64,000 nt of DNA from [Eubacterium] saphenum (GTDB lineage Bacteria; Bacillota; Clostridia; Lachnospirales; Anaerotignaceae), in NCBI GenBank assembly GCA_004557645.1, contig SFGI01000004.1:1-64000 (forward strand). The letters run 5' to 3'. This document shows, one piece after another, positions 52,142-61,867 of the stretch (position 1 is the first letter of the stretch; every line of letters begins with the position of its first letter). The position numbers were made by a program, and so were the translations under genes. The notes under the pieces were generated by a model, which ran no database searches, was not told where the DNA came from, and was given only the letters and a program-made list of their open reading frames with translations.

Positions 52142-55100
52142 TCAATCTTCCATTTTAAACGCAACCTGTTCCGCAGAATGAGGTTTTTTCAGTTTTTTGC
52201 TTTCGTTTGCCTTTTCCAGATTCTTATTGGCACTAGCCAGCATCAGTTTGATTCGGTTCAGCTGGTTGACTTCGCTGGCACCGGGGTCATAGTCGATGGC
52301 AACGATATTAGACATAGGATACTGTTTTCGCAGCTCCTTGATAACGCCCTTGCCCACTACATGGTTGGGCAGACAGCCGAAGGGCTGTGTGCAGACGATA
52401 TTGGGCACGTTGCTGTGGATCAGTTCGATCATTTCTGCAGTCAGGAACCAGCCTTCGCCGGTCTGATTGCACAGGGAAACGACTTTTTCCGCCTGTTTGC
52501 CCAGGCTCTTGATATCTTCGGGCTTATCGAAGCGTTTGCTCTTTTCCAGAGCATCCATCATGGGCTTCTGATAATATTCGATGACTTTTGCCACGATATT
52601 GCCGATGATGCGGGCTTTTCTGGTGCCACCCAGATATTTTTCCTTCTGCACCTGGTTGTGGCAGCAGTAGAGGGCAAAGGTCAGCAAGTCGGGAACGACT
52701 GCTTCTGCCCCTTCTCTTTCCAGCAGGTTTACCAGGTCGTTATTGGCTGTAGGATGGAATTTTACTAAGATTTCCCCTACCACGCCAACACGGGGTTTTA
52801 CCACGTCATTCAGTTCCAGTTCTTCAAAATCCTTGATGATATTGCGGATATTTTCGCAGTATGTCTTTCTGTTTGCTTTCAGCAGGTCTTTTCTCAGTTT
52901 TTCTACCCATTTCCGATGGAGGGCATTGGCAGAGCCCTTCACCTTTTCATAGGGTCTTGTACGGTATACCACCCGCATGAACAGGTCGCCGTATACCATG
53001 GCCTGCATGACACGGTGCAGCAGACCGGGCTCATATTTAAAGCCGGGGTTCTTTTCCAGCCCCGCAGGGTTAATGGAAATAACAGGGATATCGGGCATAC
53101 CCATATTTGCCAGAGCCTTACGGATGAAGGCGATATAGTTCGTGGCACGGCAGCCGCCGCCGGTCTGGGTGATGAGCAGAGCAGTGCGGTTCAGGTCGTA
53201 TTTGCCGGAAAGCAGCGCATTCAGCAGCTGCCCAATGGCGATCAATGCAGGATAGCATGCGTCGTTGTTGACATATTTCAAGCCGGTATCGATGGCGTTC
53301 TTATCCATAGCTTCCATAATCTCGATATGATAGCCGGCCTGACGGAAGGCAGGTTCCAGCAGTTCGAAATGGATGGGAGACATCTGAGGGCAGATGATGG
53401 TATAATCCTTCTTCATTTCCTTGGTGAAAAGAACACGCTTCAGGGAAGCATCGCCTTTTTTGATCTTCACGTTCTTTTCTTTTCTGTCCTCGATGGCAGC
53501 GATCAGGGAACGGATACGGATACGAGCCGCACCCAGGTTGTTTACCTCGTCGATCTTCAGGGCAGTGTAAATTTTGCCTGCCGCTGTCAGGATGCCCTTG
53601 ACTTCATCAGTCGTTACAGCGTCCAGACCGCAGCCGAAGGAGTTCAGCTGTACAAATTCCAGATTCTGCTGGGTTTTCACAAAGCCTGCCGCTTCATACA
53701 GTCTGGAATGATAAGTCCACTGGTCACGAACGATGGTAGGACGTTCCACATGACCCAGATGGGCAACGCTGTCTTCTGTCAGAACGGCAATGCGATAGCC
53801 TGCGATCAGCTCGGGGATACCATGGTTGATCTCAGGGTCTGCATGGTAGGGTCTGCCTGCCAGCACGATGCCTGTCATGCCCTTTTCACGGATATATGCC
53901 AGAGTTTCTTCGCCTTTTTTCCGCATATCTCTGCGGAAATTGCCCCATTCTGCCCAGCCTGCTTCTACAGCGGCTTTGATTTCCTTAGGGTCGCAGCCCA
54001 TGGGAACAAATTCGTCTGTCATACGTTTGATAACAGTTTCGATATTATCAAAGGAAAGGAAGGGATTCATAAATTTCACATTTCTTTCCTTCAAGTCCTC
54101 TACGTTATTTTTGATATTTTCGTTGTAGGATGCCACGATAGGGCAGTTATAGTTATTATCCGCCGCCGCGCTGTCCCGTCTTTCATAAACGATACCGGGG
54201 TAGAAGATGAAATCTACCCCTTCATTGATGAGCCACATTACGTGACCGTGTACCAGTTTGGCAGGATAGCAAACAGATTCACTGGGGATGGATTCCATGC
54301 CCATTTCGAATACTGCCTTGGAAGAATAAGGGGAAAGCACTACTCTGTAGCCCAGCTTTGTAAAGAAGGTATACCAGAAGGGGTAATCCTCAAACATATT
54401 CAGCACACGGGGGATACCCACAGTGCCCTTTGTCGCCTGTTCCGCCGTCAGGGGTTCGTAATCGAACAGTCTGTGGCGTTTATATTCATACAGGTTGGGT
54501 GCAGGATCTTCGATCTTTTCCTTGCCCAGACCTCTTTCACAGCGGTTGCCTGTGATGAAGCGTCTGCCGCCGCTGAACAGGTTGACCGTCAGCAGGCAGT
54601 GGTTGGTGCAGCCCTGACATCTTGCCATATTGGACTGAACCTCCAGTGCGTTCATTTCTTCCCGGCTGATCAGTGTTGTCTGATAGCCCGCTGTATATTT
54701 ATCCCTAGCGATCAGACCAGCACCGAAGGCACCCATGATGCCTGCGATATCGGGGCGGACAGCCTGTCTGCCGCTAATCATTTCAAAGCTTTTCAGTACG
54801 GCATCGTTATAGAAGGTACCGCCCTGTACTACCATGGATTTGCCCATAGCCTTGGGGTCAGAAATCTTGATGACCTTCAGCAATGCGTTTTTGATAACGG
54901 AATAAGCCAGACCTGCGGAAATATCCGCTACCTCTGCGCCCTCCTTCTGGGCCTGTTTTACACGGGAATTCATAAATACCGTACATCTGGAGCCCAGGTC
55001 GATGGGGTTCTTTGCAAACAGTGCCACCTTGGCGAAATCCGCTACGGAATAATTCAGGGATTTTGCAAAGGTTTCGATGAAGGAACCGCAGCCGGAGGAG

Positions 55101-56446
55101 CATGCTTCGTTCAGCAGAACGCTGTCGATGACATTATCCTTGATGCGGATACATTTCATATCCTGACCGCCGATATCCAGAATGAAGTCTACATCAGGCT
55201 TGAAGAACTGAGCTGCCTTATAGTGGGCAACGGTTTCGATATAGCCCAGATCGATCATCAGGGCTTCCTTGATGAGCCCTTCGCCGTAGCCTGTCACGCA
55301 GGAATTGCGAATAACAACATCCTCCGGCATCAGGTCGTACATTTCATTCAGGCTCTTCATGACAACATTCAGAGGGTTGCCTTCATTGCCTGCATAGAAG
55401 GAATAGAGCAGGTCGCCGTCCTTGGAAACCAGAGCCACTTTGGTGGTGGTAGAGCCGGCATCGATGCCCAGGAACGCATCCCCATGATAGGTGGACAGGG
55501 GGATCCGTTTTACTTTATCTTTGTCATGGCGTTCCTTGAAGGCTGCATAGTCTGCCTCATCCTGAAACAGGGGTTCCATACGGGAAACCTCTGCTGTCAG
55601 TTCCACGCCTGCTTCCAGCTTTGTCAGCAGATTATCAAAATCCAGTGTTGCTTCGCCTTTATTGGAAACGGCTGTGCCGTAGGCTGCGAACAAATGGGAA
55701 TTTTCGGGAATGATGGTGGTTTCGTCTGTCAGCTTCAGAGTTTCGATGAAACGCTGGCGCAGTTCAGACAAGAAATGCAGGGGGCCGCCCAAAAATGCCA
55801 CATGACCGCGGATGGGTTTCCCGCAGGCCAGACCTGCAATCGTCTGGTTAACAACGGCCTGGAAAATGGAAGCCGCCAGGTCTTCCTTTTTTGCGCCCTC
55901 GTTAATCAGGGGCTGGATATCTGTTTTCGCAAATACACCGCAGCGGGATGCAATGGGATAAATGACTTTGTAGCCCTTTGCCAGCTCATTCAGACCTGTA
56001 GCGTCTGTCTGCAGGAGGCTTGCCATCTGGTCGATGAAGGAGCCTGTACCGCCGGCACAAACACCATTCATTCTCTGTTCTACATTGCCGCCTTCAAAGT
56101 AGATGATCTTGGCATCTTCACCGCCCAGTTCGATGGCTACATCGGTCTGAGGGGCAGTTGCTTCTACGGCATTTGCTGTGGCAACAACTTCCTGAATGAA
56201 TTCCACGCCGATGGCCTTTGCCAGAGCAACACCGCCGCTGCCTGTAATCATGGCAGAGAAAAGCACATTGCCGATCTCTTCCTTGGCTTCTTTCAGGATA
56301 TCCTTTACTGTTTTTTTGATTTCTGAGAAGTGTCTTCTGTATCTGCTGAATGCAATTTTATTCTCTTCATCGGCCAGAACGACTTTGACTGTTGTGGAAC
56401 CGATATCGATGCCCATTTTATATGTATTGTCATTAAGATACTGCAC
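52142..56446 (-). CDS. Large acyl-CoA dehydratase activase-like protein
   Basis: This 1434-residue protein carries two BcrA/HgdC-type ASKHA ATPase domains. The first (about 1-300) has MGIDIGSTTVKVV and NGVCAGGTGSFIDQM; the second (about 320-590) has FLGIDAGSTTTKVAL and NEACSSGCGSFIE. Each holds a conserved Cys that in activases bridges a 4Fe-4S cluster. A CxxCxxxC patch (MARCQGCTNHCLL, near 607) and a C-terminal part related to DUF2229 and HgdB-like dehydratase subunits follow. The family is thought to give an electron with ATP to a 2-hydroxyacyl-CoA dehydratase, but this fused form has no settled role. GTG start after GGAGGTG; it overlaps the TetR gene by 14 bases. Confidence 0.9.
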   Translation of the reverse strand: MQYLNDNTYKMGIDIGSTTVKVVLADEENKIAFSRYRRHFSEIKKTVKDILKEAKEEIGNVLFSAMITGSGGVALAKAIGVEFIQEVVATANAVEATAPQTDVAIELGGEDAKIIYFEGGNVEQRMNGVCAGGTGSFIDQMASLLQTDATGLNELAKGYKVIYPIASRCGVFAKTDIQPLINEGAKKEDLAASIFQAVVNQTIAGLACGKPIRGHVAFLGGPLHFLSELRQRFIETLKLTDETTIIPENSHLFAAYGTAVSNKGEATLDFDNLLTKLEAGVELTAEVSRMEPLFQDEADYAAFKERHDKDKVKRIPLSTYHGDAFLGIDAGSTTTKVALVSKDGDLLYSFYAGNEGNPLNVVMKSLNEMYDLMPEDVVIRNSCVTGYGEGLIKEALMIDLGYIETVAHYKAAQFFKPDVDFILDIGGQDMKCIRIKDNVIDSVLLNEACSSGCGSFIETFAKSLNYSVADFAKVALFAKNPIDLGSRCTVFMNSRVKQAQKEGAEVADISAGLAYSVIKNALLKVIKISDPKAMGKSMVVQGGTFYNDAVLKSFEMISGRQAVRPDIAGIMGAFGAGLIARDKYTAGYQTTLISREEMNALEVQSNMARCQGCTNHCLLTVNLFSGGRRFITGNRCERGLGKEKIEDPAPNLYEYKRHRLFDYEPLTAEQATKGTVGIPRVLNMFEDYPFWYTFFTKLGYRVVLSPYSSKAVFEMGMESIPSESVCYPAKLVHGHVMWLINEGVDFIFYPGIVYERRDSAAADNNYNCPIVASYNENIKNNVEDLKERNVKFMNPFLSFDNIETVIKRMTDEFVPMGCDPKEIKAAVEAGWAEWGNFRRDMRKKGEETLAYIREKGMTGIVLAGRPYHADPEINHGIPELIAGYRIAVLTEDSVAHLGHVERPTIVRDQWTYHSRLYEAAGFVKTQQNLEFVQLNSFGCGLDAVTTDEVKGILTAAGKIYTALKIDEVNNLGAARIRIRSLIAAIEDRKEKNVKIKKGDASLKRVLFTKEMKKDYTIICPQMSPIHFELLEPAFRQAGYHIEIMEAMDKNAIDTGLKYVNNDACYPALIAIGQLLNALLSGKYDLNRTALLITQTGGGCRATNYIAFIRKALANMGMPDIPVISINPAGLEKNPGFKYEPGLLHRVMQAMVYGDLFMRVVYRTRPYEKVKGSANALHRKWVEKLRKDLLKANRKTYCENIRNIIKDFEELELNDVVKPRVGVVGEILVKFHPTANNDLVNLLEREGAEAVVPDLLTFALYCCHNQVQKEKYLGGTRKARIIGNIVAKVIEYYQKPMMDALEKSKRFDKPEDIKSLGKQAEKVVSLCNQTGEGWFLTAEMIELIHSNVPNIVCTQPFGCLPNHVVGKGVIKELRKQYPMSNIVAIDYDPGASEVNQLNRIKLMLASANKNLEKANESKKLKKPHSAEQVAFKMED

Positions 56447-57092
56447 TTTTCACACCTCCATCTGTATACTTACTGTTTTCCTCTGCGGAAATATCCTTCC
56501 ACATCTGATATTGTATTTTTTTATATTTTTCTTCGTCATCAATGCTGTCATCCAGCACCTTCAGTGCCAGAATGCCATCCTGCATTGCCAGGATCATGGT
56601 GACGTAATTGTCTAAATCAAGGGTTTTGGTGACTTCTCCCCGCATCTGTCCCCGTTCCAGGATCTGATGCAGCATTTTGCCCTTCTTCTGATTGAAGGCT
56701 TTATAATACCCTGCCACTTCAGGGAATTTCTTCATCCCTTCATAGATGAGGAAATAAAAATTGCGGAAGGGAATCTCTTTGCCAAGCATAGCCTGATAAT
56801 TGGCAAAGCGCTGGGGCTGGAAAAAGCACTTCCAGAGCAGTTCCCCTGTAAAGGCGTCTTTTCTGTTTTCTTCCCATGCTTTCTGCATTTCCTCCGCAGT
56901 ACAGGCAAAATAAGGGTGGATATATTTTTCGATGACCCTCTCGTCCAGATCTTCTCTGCTCTTAAAGGAATAATAGAAGCCGCCTTTGGTCAGGCCTGCT
57001 TCCCGGATGATCTCATTGGTGGAAACTTCGGAAAACCCTTTCTCCAGAAACATGGCAAAGGCCATTTCCAATATTTCATTTTCTGTTTTCAA
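56433..57092 (-). CDS. TetR-family regulator of the activase gene
   Basis: This 219-residue TetR protein has an N-terminal HTH (KTENEILEMAFAMFLEKGFSEVSTNEIIREAGLTKGGFYYSFKSREDL, residues 2-48), helical ligand-binding part and no close relative I can name. The TTG at 57092 is chosen because GGAGGGA is 6 bases upstream and the HTH starts there. Its end overlaps the activase start, so the pair is co-translated. The operator next to its promoter implies self-control. Confidence 0.9.
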   Translation of the reverse strand: MKTENEILEMAFAMFLEKGFSEVSTNEIIREAGLTKGGFYYSFKSREDLDERVIEKYIHPYFACTAEEMQKAWEENRKDAFTGELLWKCFFQPQRFANYQAMLGKEIPFRNFYFLIYEGMKKFPEVAGYYKAFNQKKGKMLHQILERGQMRGEVTKTLDLDNYVTMILAMQDGILALKVLDDSIDDEEKYKKIQYQMWKDISAEENSKYTDGGVKSAVS

Positions 57093-57185
57093 ATGGGTTC
57101 CCTCCTTCCCGTTTATCGCATTTTCTTGCCGGAAAGCCCGCTGCCGCAACCCTGTGCCGCCCGGAAAAACTTCCACGACAAATAT

Positions 57186-57240
57186 CAGACCACTCGGTCT
57201 GTTACTCATTTTATTATATTCGCGCGTCCAAAATTTTCAA
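57186..57240 (-). promoter_or_regulatory. Promoter and TetR-type operator
   Basis: On the minus strand TTGAAA (57235-57240) and TATAAT (57213-57218) are 16 bases apart. Just downstream, near the start point, lies CAGACCGAGTGGTCTG (57186-57201), 6-bp arms around 4 bases, of the same build as TetR/AcrR-family operators. The unit controlled is the TetR gene and the activase. Confidence 0.8.
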
Positions 57241-57413
57241 TATTCGGGCCCGTTAAAATCCCGTTAAAAACGCATATATACAGGGAAAATGATACATTTC
57301 GGGGATTTTTGTCACACAAAAGAACCCCTTTCCCGCAAAAAAGAATGCGCCGCCGCCACAATTGGATTTACGCTTTGTGGAAGCAACGCATTGCAATTCT
57401 TTTCTATGCTTTT

Positions 57414-57800
57414 TTATTCTGCCGCTACGATCTCTTCGATCTTTTCCAGCTGATGGGCAATGATCTGATTGCCTGTCTTGATGCAGACCAGATTCACCTG
57501 ATTCAGCCCGATAAATTCCCCTTCGATGACATTTTTCTGAATCGTTGTCACCTTGATCTTCATGCCCCGGGTAAATTCCTTGCCCCGGAAGGTGATGCTG
57601 TCGATGGGGAACAGCTCCTTGCAGCGGTCTACCGCCTGTCTGTCCAGGGTCTTGATGACATAGGTCTTTTCGCCATTTTTCCTTCTCTCTTTCCAGCGGG
57701 CATAAACACGATAAATATAAGTGACAACATAAGCCACACTGGCGGCGAACAGATACTGCTGCCAGCCCAGACTGGAAAATCCTTCGATCATTCTCTCCAC
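57414..57800 (-). CDS. Membrane-anchored protein of unknown function
   Basis: This 128-residue protein has one N-terminal membrane segment (WQQYLFAASVAYVVTYIYRVYA) and then a basic stretch and a compact alpha/beta domain (TYVIKTLDRQAVDRCKELFPIDSITFRGKEFTRGMKIKVTTIQ). I do not recognise a family. A GTG at 57800 follows AAAGGAG; the ATG at 57791 is an alternative. It lies after rsmI in the same direction, 51 bases away, and may be the last gene of that cluster. Confidence 0.65.
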   Translation of the reverse strand: MERMIEGFSSLGWQQYLFAASVAYVVTYIYRVYARWKERRKNGEKTYVIKTLDRQAVDRCKELFPIDSITFRGKEFTRGMKIKVTTIQKNVIEGEFIGLNQVNLVCIKTGNQIIAHQLEKIEEIVAAE

Positions 57801-57851
57801 TTGTCATCACTCCTTTCTAAGTAAAGTCGATCGTTATAAAATCGATCGCCG

Positions 57852-58694
57852 TTATTTCTTCAAAACCTGGTAAATATCCCGCTTGGAAACGCCCCGATCC
57901 TTGGCAGCCTGCTTCATGGCATCTTTTTCGCTCATGCCCTGATCCATATAGCGCTGCACATGCTCCTCCACGGAAATGCTTTCCCAGCTTTCCATTTCCT
58001 CCTGCCGCTGGGCTTCCAGAGAGAAGCCCTCACAAACCAGAACGAATTCCCCCTTGGGCGGGTTTTCCTTAAAATATTTCAAGTGTCCGCCGATGGTGTC
58101 TCTGCGGACTTCTTCGAATTTCTTCGTCAGCTCCCTAGTGGCTGCCATCTGCCGTTCTTTCCCAAACAGCTCTGCCAGTTCTTCCAGGGTATCTGTCAGG
58201 CGGTGGGGGGCTTCGTAGAAGATCATGGTACGGTGTTCCCGTTCCAATGTTTTCAGGATCGCCTTCCGTTCCTTTTTATCGGGAGGCAAAAAGCCCTCGA
58301 ATACGAACCGTCTCGTATCCAGACCGGAAAGCACCAACGCCACCACTGCCGCCGAAGCACCGGGGGCCACGGTCACAGGCACACCGGCATCGTAGCACAG
58401 CTTCACCAAATCTGCACCGGGGTCGGAAATGCCGGGCATCCCTGCATCCGTCACCAGAGCAATGCTTTCCCCTGCCAGCAGCCGTTCCACCAGCACAGGC
58501 CCTTTTGTCACCTTGTTATGCTCATGGTAGCTGGTCATGGGGGTCTTGATCTCAAAATGGTTCAATAATTTCAATGTATTGCGGGTATCCTCCGCAGCAA
58601 TCACATCCACGCTTTCCATCAGCTTGATGACCCGCAATGTGATGTCATCCAGATTGCCGATGGGCGTGGCGCAAAGATATAATGTCCCTATCAT
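57852..58694 (-). CDS. rsmI: 16S rRNA 2'-O-ribose C1402 methyltransferase RsmI
   Basis: This 280-residue SAM enzyme methylates the 2'-O of C1402 in 16S rRNA. The core motifs are LYLCATPIGNLDDITLR, AAEDTRNTLKLL, LVTDAGMPGISDPG and APGASAAVVALVLSGL, then a C-terminal helix pair ending YQVLKK. Start at 58694 is set by family length; the site before it (GATAGGG overlap) is weak, and 155 bases before it have no gene. It ends the tmk cluster. Confidence 0.92.
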   Translation of the reverse strand: MIGTLYLCATPIGNLDDITLRVIKLMESVDVIAAEDTRNTLKLLNHFEIKTPMTSYHEHNKVTKGPVLVERLLAGESIALVTDAGMPGISDPGADLVKLCYDAGVPVTVAPGASAAVVALVLSGLDTRRFVFEGFLPPDKKERKAILKTLEREHRTMIFYEAPHRLTDTLEELAELFGKERQMAATRELTKKFEEVRRDTIGGHLKYFKENPPKGEFVLVCEGFSLEAQRQEEMESWESISVEEHVQRYMDQGMSEKDAMKQAAKDRGVSKRDIYQVLKK

Positions 58695-58848
58695 ACGATA
58701 ATATAAACAGGCGGTGCTTAAACGCTGATTGGCGCAGCCCGCATAGAAAATACTTTTTCGAGTTGTTGAGCCTGCGTCTCTACGAGAAAAAGTTTTTTCT
58801 ATGGAAGGGCAAATGCGCCTTCCCTTATTCCAATAGTGCTTTTCTAAA

Positions 58849-59604
58849 TCACGCCTGTCCCTTTCCATAATAGATTTCAAAAATTTCTTCGGTGTATTCA
58901 TTGGGTGCTTTGTAAATCACCAAGGGTGCATCCACCTTCACCATAGGCTTGCCGCCCCTGGCCGCTTCCACCAAAACCATAGTAGGCTCTTTATCCGCAT
59001 AGGGCTGCACAAAACGGATGCGTTTGGGTTCCAGCTTATACTGCCGCAGCAGCACCATGATATCCGTCAGACGATGGGGTCTGTGGATCATGTAAAATCT
59101 GCCCAAAGGCTTCAGTGTTTTTGCCGCTGCCGCCACCACATCCTCCAGGGAACAGAGAATTTCATGCCTGGCAATGGCTTTCGCTGCAAAGGGGTTCACC
59201 AGACCGCCCCCTTCGTTCATATAAGGTGGATTGGAAGTCACCACATCGAAGGTGGAGCCGCCGAAAATCTGCACCGCTTCCTTGATATCCCCTTCTCGGA
59301 TGGAAACCCGTTCCTCCAATTCGTTCAGCAAAACACTACGGTTCGCCATTTCCGCGCTTTCCGGCTGGATCTCCAGCCCTGTGAAATGGGCCCCTTCCGT
59401 CTTTGCCGCCAGCAAAATGGGGATGATGCCTGTTCCGGTACCTAAATCCAGCACCTTTTCCCCCTTTTTCACCTTGGCAAAGCCGCTGAGAATGACTGCA
59501 TCCACGCCGAAGCAGAACCGTTTGGGGTCTTGAATGATAAGATGACCGTCCCGATGGAGGTCATCCACCCGTTCATGGGGATGGATGGTGATATCAGTCC
59601 TCAT
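58849..59604 (-). CDS. trmN6: tRNA1(Val) A37 N6-methyltransferase-like protein
   Basis: This 251-residue SAM methyltransferase has motif I LDLGTGTGIIPILLA (about residues 52-66) and motif IV SNPPYMNEGGG (about 124-134), the NPPY of N6-adenine enzymes. It matches YabB/TrmNF. It overlaps the ricT gene by 11 bases. Target A37 of tRNA1-Val is inferred from family. Confidence 0.88.
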   Translation of the reverse strand: MRTDITIHPHERVDDLHRDGHLIIQDPKRFCFGVDAVILSGFAKVKKGEKVLDLGTGTGIIPILLAAKTEGAHFTGLEIQPESAEMANRSVLLNELEERVSIREGDIKEAVQIFGGSTFDVVTSNPPYMNEGGGLVNPFAAKAIARHEILCSLEDVVAAAAKTLKPLGRFYMIHRPHRLTDIMVLLRQYKLEPKRIRFVQPYADKEPTMVLVEAARGGKPMVKVDAPLVIYKAPNEYTEEIFEIYYGKGQA

Positions 59605-60469
59605 AAGCCTTCAATTCCTCCGGAATGGGTTCCTGCTGTTTGCGTTTTTTCTTGGAACGGATCAGCTTGATCTCCTCCAGATGGTAGAACCCGATGGTAG
59701 GGGGATCGTTTTCCGCTTTCCGCACTGCCGCCTTCACCTGCTGCATCAGCACGTTGGTGGAGAGAATTTCCCCGGTGCCGTCAGGGGTGGAGATGATATC
59801 GCCCACACGGGGCAGCTTCTTATTCAGCTCTTCGTAAACATCTTCTTCATATTTCAGGCAGCACATCAATCTGCCGCAGATGCCGCTGATCTTTGTGGGG
59901 TTCAGGGACAGGTTCTGTTCCTTCGCCATTTTGATGGATACAGGCTGGAAATCCCCTAAAAATGTGGCACAGCACAGGGGTCTGCCGCAGATGCCGATGC
60001 CGTTGAGCATCTTTGCTTCGTCACGGACGCCGATCTGACGCAGTTCAATACGCATACGGAACACCGCCGCCAGTTCCTTGACCAATTCTCTGAAATCCAC
60101 TCTGCCGTCGGAGGTGAAATAGAAAATGAGCTTATTTCTGTCAAAGGTCATTTCCACATCCACCAGCTTCATATCCAAGCCCAGACGGGCGATTTTTTCC
60201 AAACAAATATCGAAGGCTTCTCTTTCTTTCTTGTGGTTGTTTTCCACCGTTTTTGCGTCTTCCTTCGTTGCCTTTCGCATCACCTGCTTCAGAGGGGATA
60301 CGATGGCTTCTTCGGGCACCATCGTATTGCCTTTGATGACAGTGCCGTATTCCACACCTCTCGCCGTTTCCACGATGGCGCCGTCTTCTTTTTCCAGCTT
60401 CAGGCCGGCAGGGTCAAAATAATACATCTTGCCCGCCTTTTTGAAACGGATACCTACTACTTCAATCAT
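59594..60469 (-). CDS. ricT: PSP1-domain protein RicT (YaaT)
   Basis: This 291-residue protein has the PSP1 domain (VGIRFKKAGKMYYFDPAGLKLEKEDGAIVETARGVEYGTV) and conserved cysteines GRPLCCATFL and GICGRLMCCLKYE. In Bacillus RicT is part of the RicA-RicF-RicT complex, which carries 4Fe-4S clusters and helps RNA maturation by RNase Y and sporulation phosphorelay. It is co-transcribed with holB (4-base overlap). Confidence 0.93.
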   Translation of the reverse strand: MIEVVGIRFKKAGKMYYFDPAGLKLEKEDGAIVETARGVEYGTVIKGNTMVPEEAIVSPLKQVMRKATKEDAKTVENNHKKEREAFDICLEKIARLGLDMKLVDVEMTFDRNKLIFYFTSDGRVDFRELVKELAAVFRMRIELRQIGVRDEAKMLNGIGICGRPLCCATFLGDFQPVSIKMAKEQNLSLNPTKISGICGRLMCCLKYEEDVYEELNKKLPRVGDIISTPDGTGEILSTNVLMQQVKAAVRKAENDPPTIGFYHLEEIKLIRSKKKRKQQEPIPEELKAYED

Positions 60470-61452
60470 GCAACAGTCTCCTTTAAATCCATCAGCATGA
60501 CCTCTATGGTCAGCCGAAAATTTGCGTTCATCGCCAGCCGCCTTCTCGCTTCTCTGACGGCTGCCGCTTTTTTCGCCAGTCGTTCCGCAGGCTCCTTCGC
60601 CATGCGGAAAATGGCGTCTTTCTTATCTTTCTGGATGAGGTAACGTTCCTCCCGCAGGCTTTTCGCCGCCAGCAGATCCCGATACCACAATTCCATAATA
60701 TCCAAAAACCGCAGGTCATTTTTATAGACCTCCAGATCTTTTGCAAGCAAATATGCCTCGCCCTCGTTCATAGAAGGCAGGGCTTCCAGTTTTTCTAAAA
60801 TATCCTGCCGCATTTCCCGGAAGGATTCATCCTCCATCAATTCCAGTGCCTGACCGATGCGCCCCTGGGCATACGCCGCTAGAACATGGCTTTCTTCTGC
60901 TGAAAGAAACGCCTTTTTCATCAGATACTCTGAAACGGTCTCCTCGGAAAGGGGGCGAAGTTTCATCGTCACCACACGGGAAAGGATGGTCTGCAAAAAT
61001 GCCTCTGCCCGTTCCGCCAAAAGCAGGAACACCGCATAGGCAGGCGGTTCCTCCAAGGTTTTGAGCAGGGCATTTTGGGCCTGCACATTCATGGTATCCG
61101 CCTTTTCGATGATATAGATTTTTTTGTCATACTGATACGGCTTCACATCCACCGTTTCCAAAATCTGCTCCCGGATATCGTCTACCAGCAGGTTCTTTTT
61201 CTCCCCCCGCACATAGATGATATCGGGATGGTTGCCGCTGTCGAAAGCCTGACAGCTTCTGCAGGAACCGCAGGGTGCGTTTCCCGTAGCTTCACATTGC
61301 AGCGCTTTGGCAAAGGTGTTGGCGATCAGCCGTTTTCCTGCCCCTGCGCCGCCCAGAAAAAGATAGGCATGGGAAACCTTTCCGCCGGCAACAGCCCGCT
61401 TCAGCTGCTCCACCATGGGCGCATTTCCCCAGATCTCCTGAAATGTATACAA
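60466..61452 (-). CDS. holB: DNA polymerase III subunit delta'
   Basis: This 328-residue clamp-loader subunit has a P-loop GGAGAGKR (about 34-41), a four-Cys zinc site (CEATGNAPCGSCRSC, about 54-68) and the family segment ADTMNVQAQNALLKTLEEPP. A TTG at 61452 (TTG TAT ACA TTT CAG) is chosen because GGAAAGGAG lies upstream. It overlaps ricT by 4 bases. Confidence 0.92.
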   Translation of the reverse strand: MYTFQEIWGNAPMVEQLKRAVAGGKVSHAYLFLGGAGAGKRLIANTFAKALQCEATGNAPCGSCRSCQAFDSGNHPDIIYVRGEKKNLLVDDIREQILETVDVKPYQYDKKIYIIEKADTMNVQAQNALLKTLEEPPAYAVFLLLAERAEAFLQTILSRVVTMKLRPLSEETVSEYLMKKAFLSAEESHVLAAYAQGRIGQALELMEDESFREMRQDILEKLEALPSMNEGEAYLLAKDLEVYKNDLRFLDIMELWYRDLLAAKSLREERYLIQKDKKDAIFRMAKEPAERLAKKAAAVREARRRLAMNANFRLTIEVMLMDLKETVA

Positions 61453-61517
61453 ATCCGCCCGCTCCTTTCCTGTGCTCCGTTTCGAGGACGGCAAAGCAGC
61501 CGCCCAAACCTTCTAAA

Positions 61518-61844
61518 TTAGTATTTGTGGAACTGTTCCACATCCAGCACGAATACTGTGGCACCGCCGACCTTAACTTCGATGGGCGCAAGGATGAAAC
61601 CATGCATAGCGCCGCAGGAAGAGGGCAGTGTTGCATACTGGGTACGTGCTTTGCTGTTTTCTTCGATGATCTTCAGGGCTTCTTCCACTTTATCCGCTTC
61701 CACACCGGTCAGCAGTGTTGTATTCCCTGCCCTCAGGAAACCGCCTTTTGTGGACAGTCTGGTCACCTGAAAGCTTGCTTCGTTCAGATGGGAGATGACT
61801 TCACCCGCATCTTCGTCCTGAATGATGGCAATGATGAGTTTCAT
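61518..61844 (-). CDS. darA: Cyclic-di-AMP receptor DarA (PstA)
   Basis: This 108-residue PII-like protein has the DUF970 pattern: MKLIIAIIQDEDAGEVISHLNEASFQVTRLSTKGGFLRAGNTTLLTGVE. It binds c-di-AMP at a trimer interface; its partner is unknown. It lies between tmk and holB as in Bacillus (yaaQ). Confidence 0.94.
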   Translation of the reverse strand: MKLIIAIIQDEDAGEVISHLNEASFQVTRLSTKGGFLRAGNTTLLTGVEADKVEEALKIIEENSKARTQYATLPSSCGAMHGFILAPIEVKVGGATVFVLDVEQFHKY

Positions 61845-61867
61845 AAAAACCCCTCCTTATCTATGGC

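Noticed and set aside
52916..56326. A 1136-codon plus-strand open frame opposite the activase gene
   Set aside because: It is antisense to a clearly conserved protein, has no ribosome-binding site and its translation is Cys/His/Phe-rich without motifs. It is a shadow of the codon pattern.
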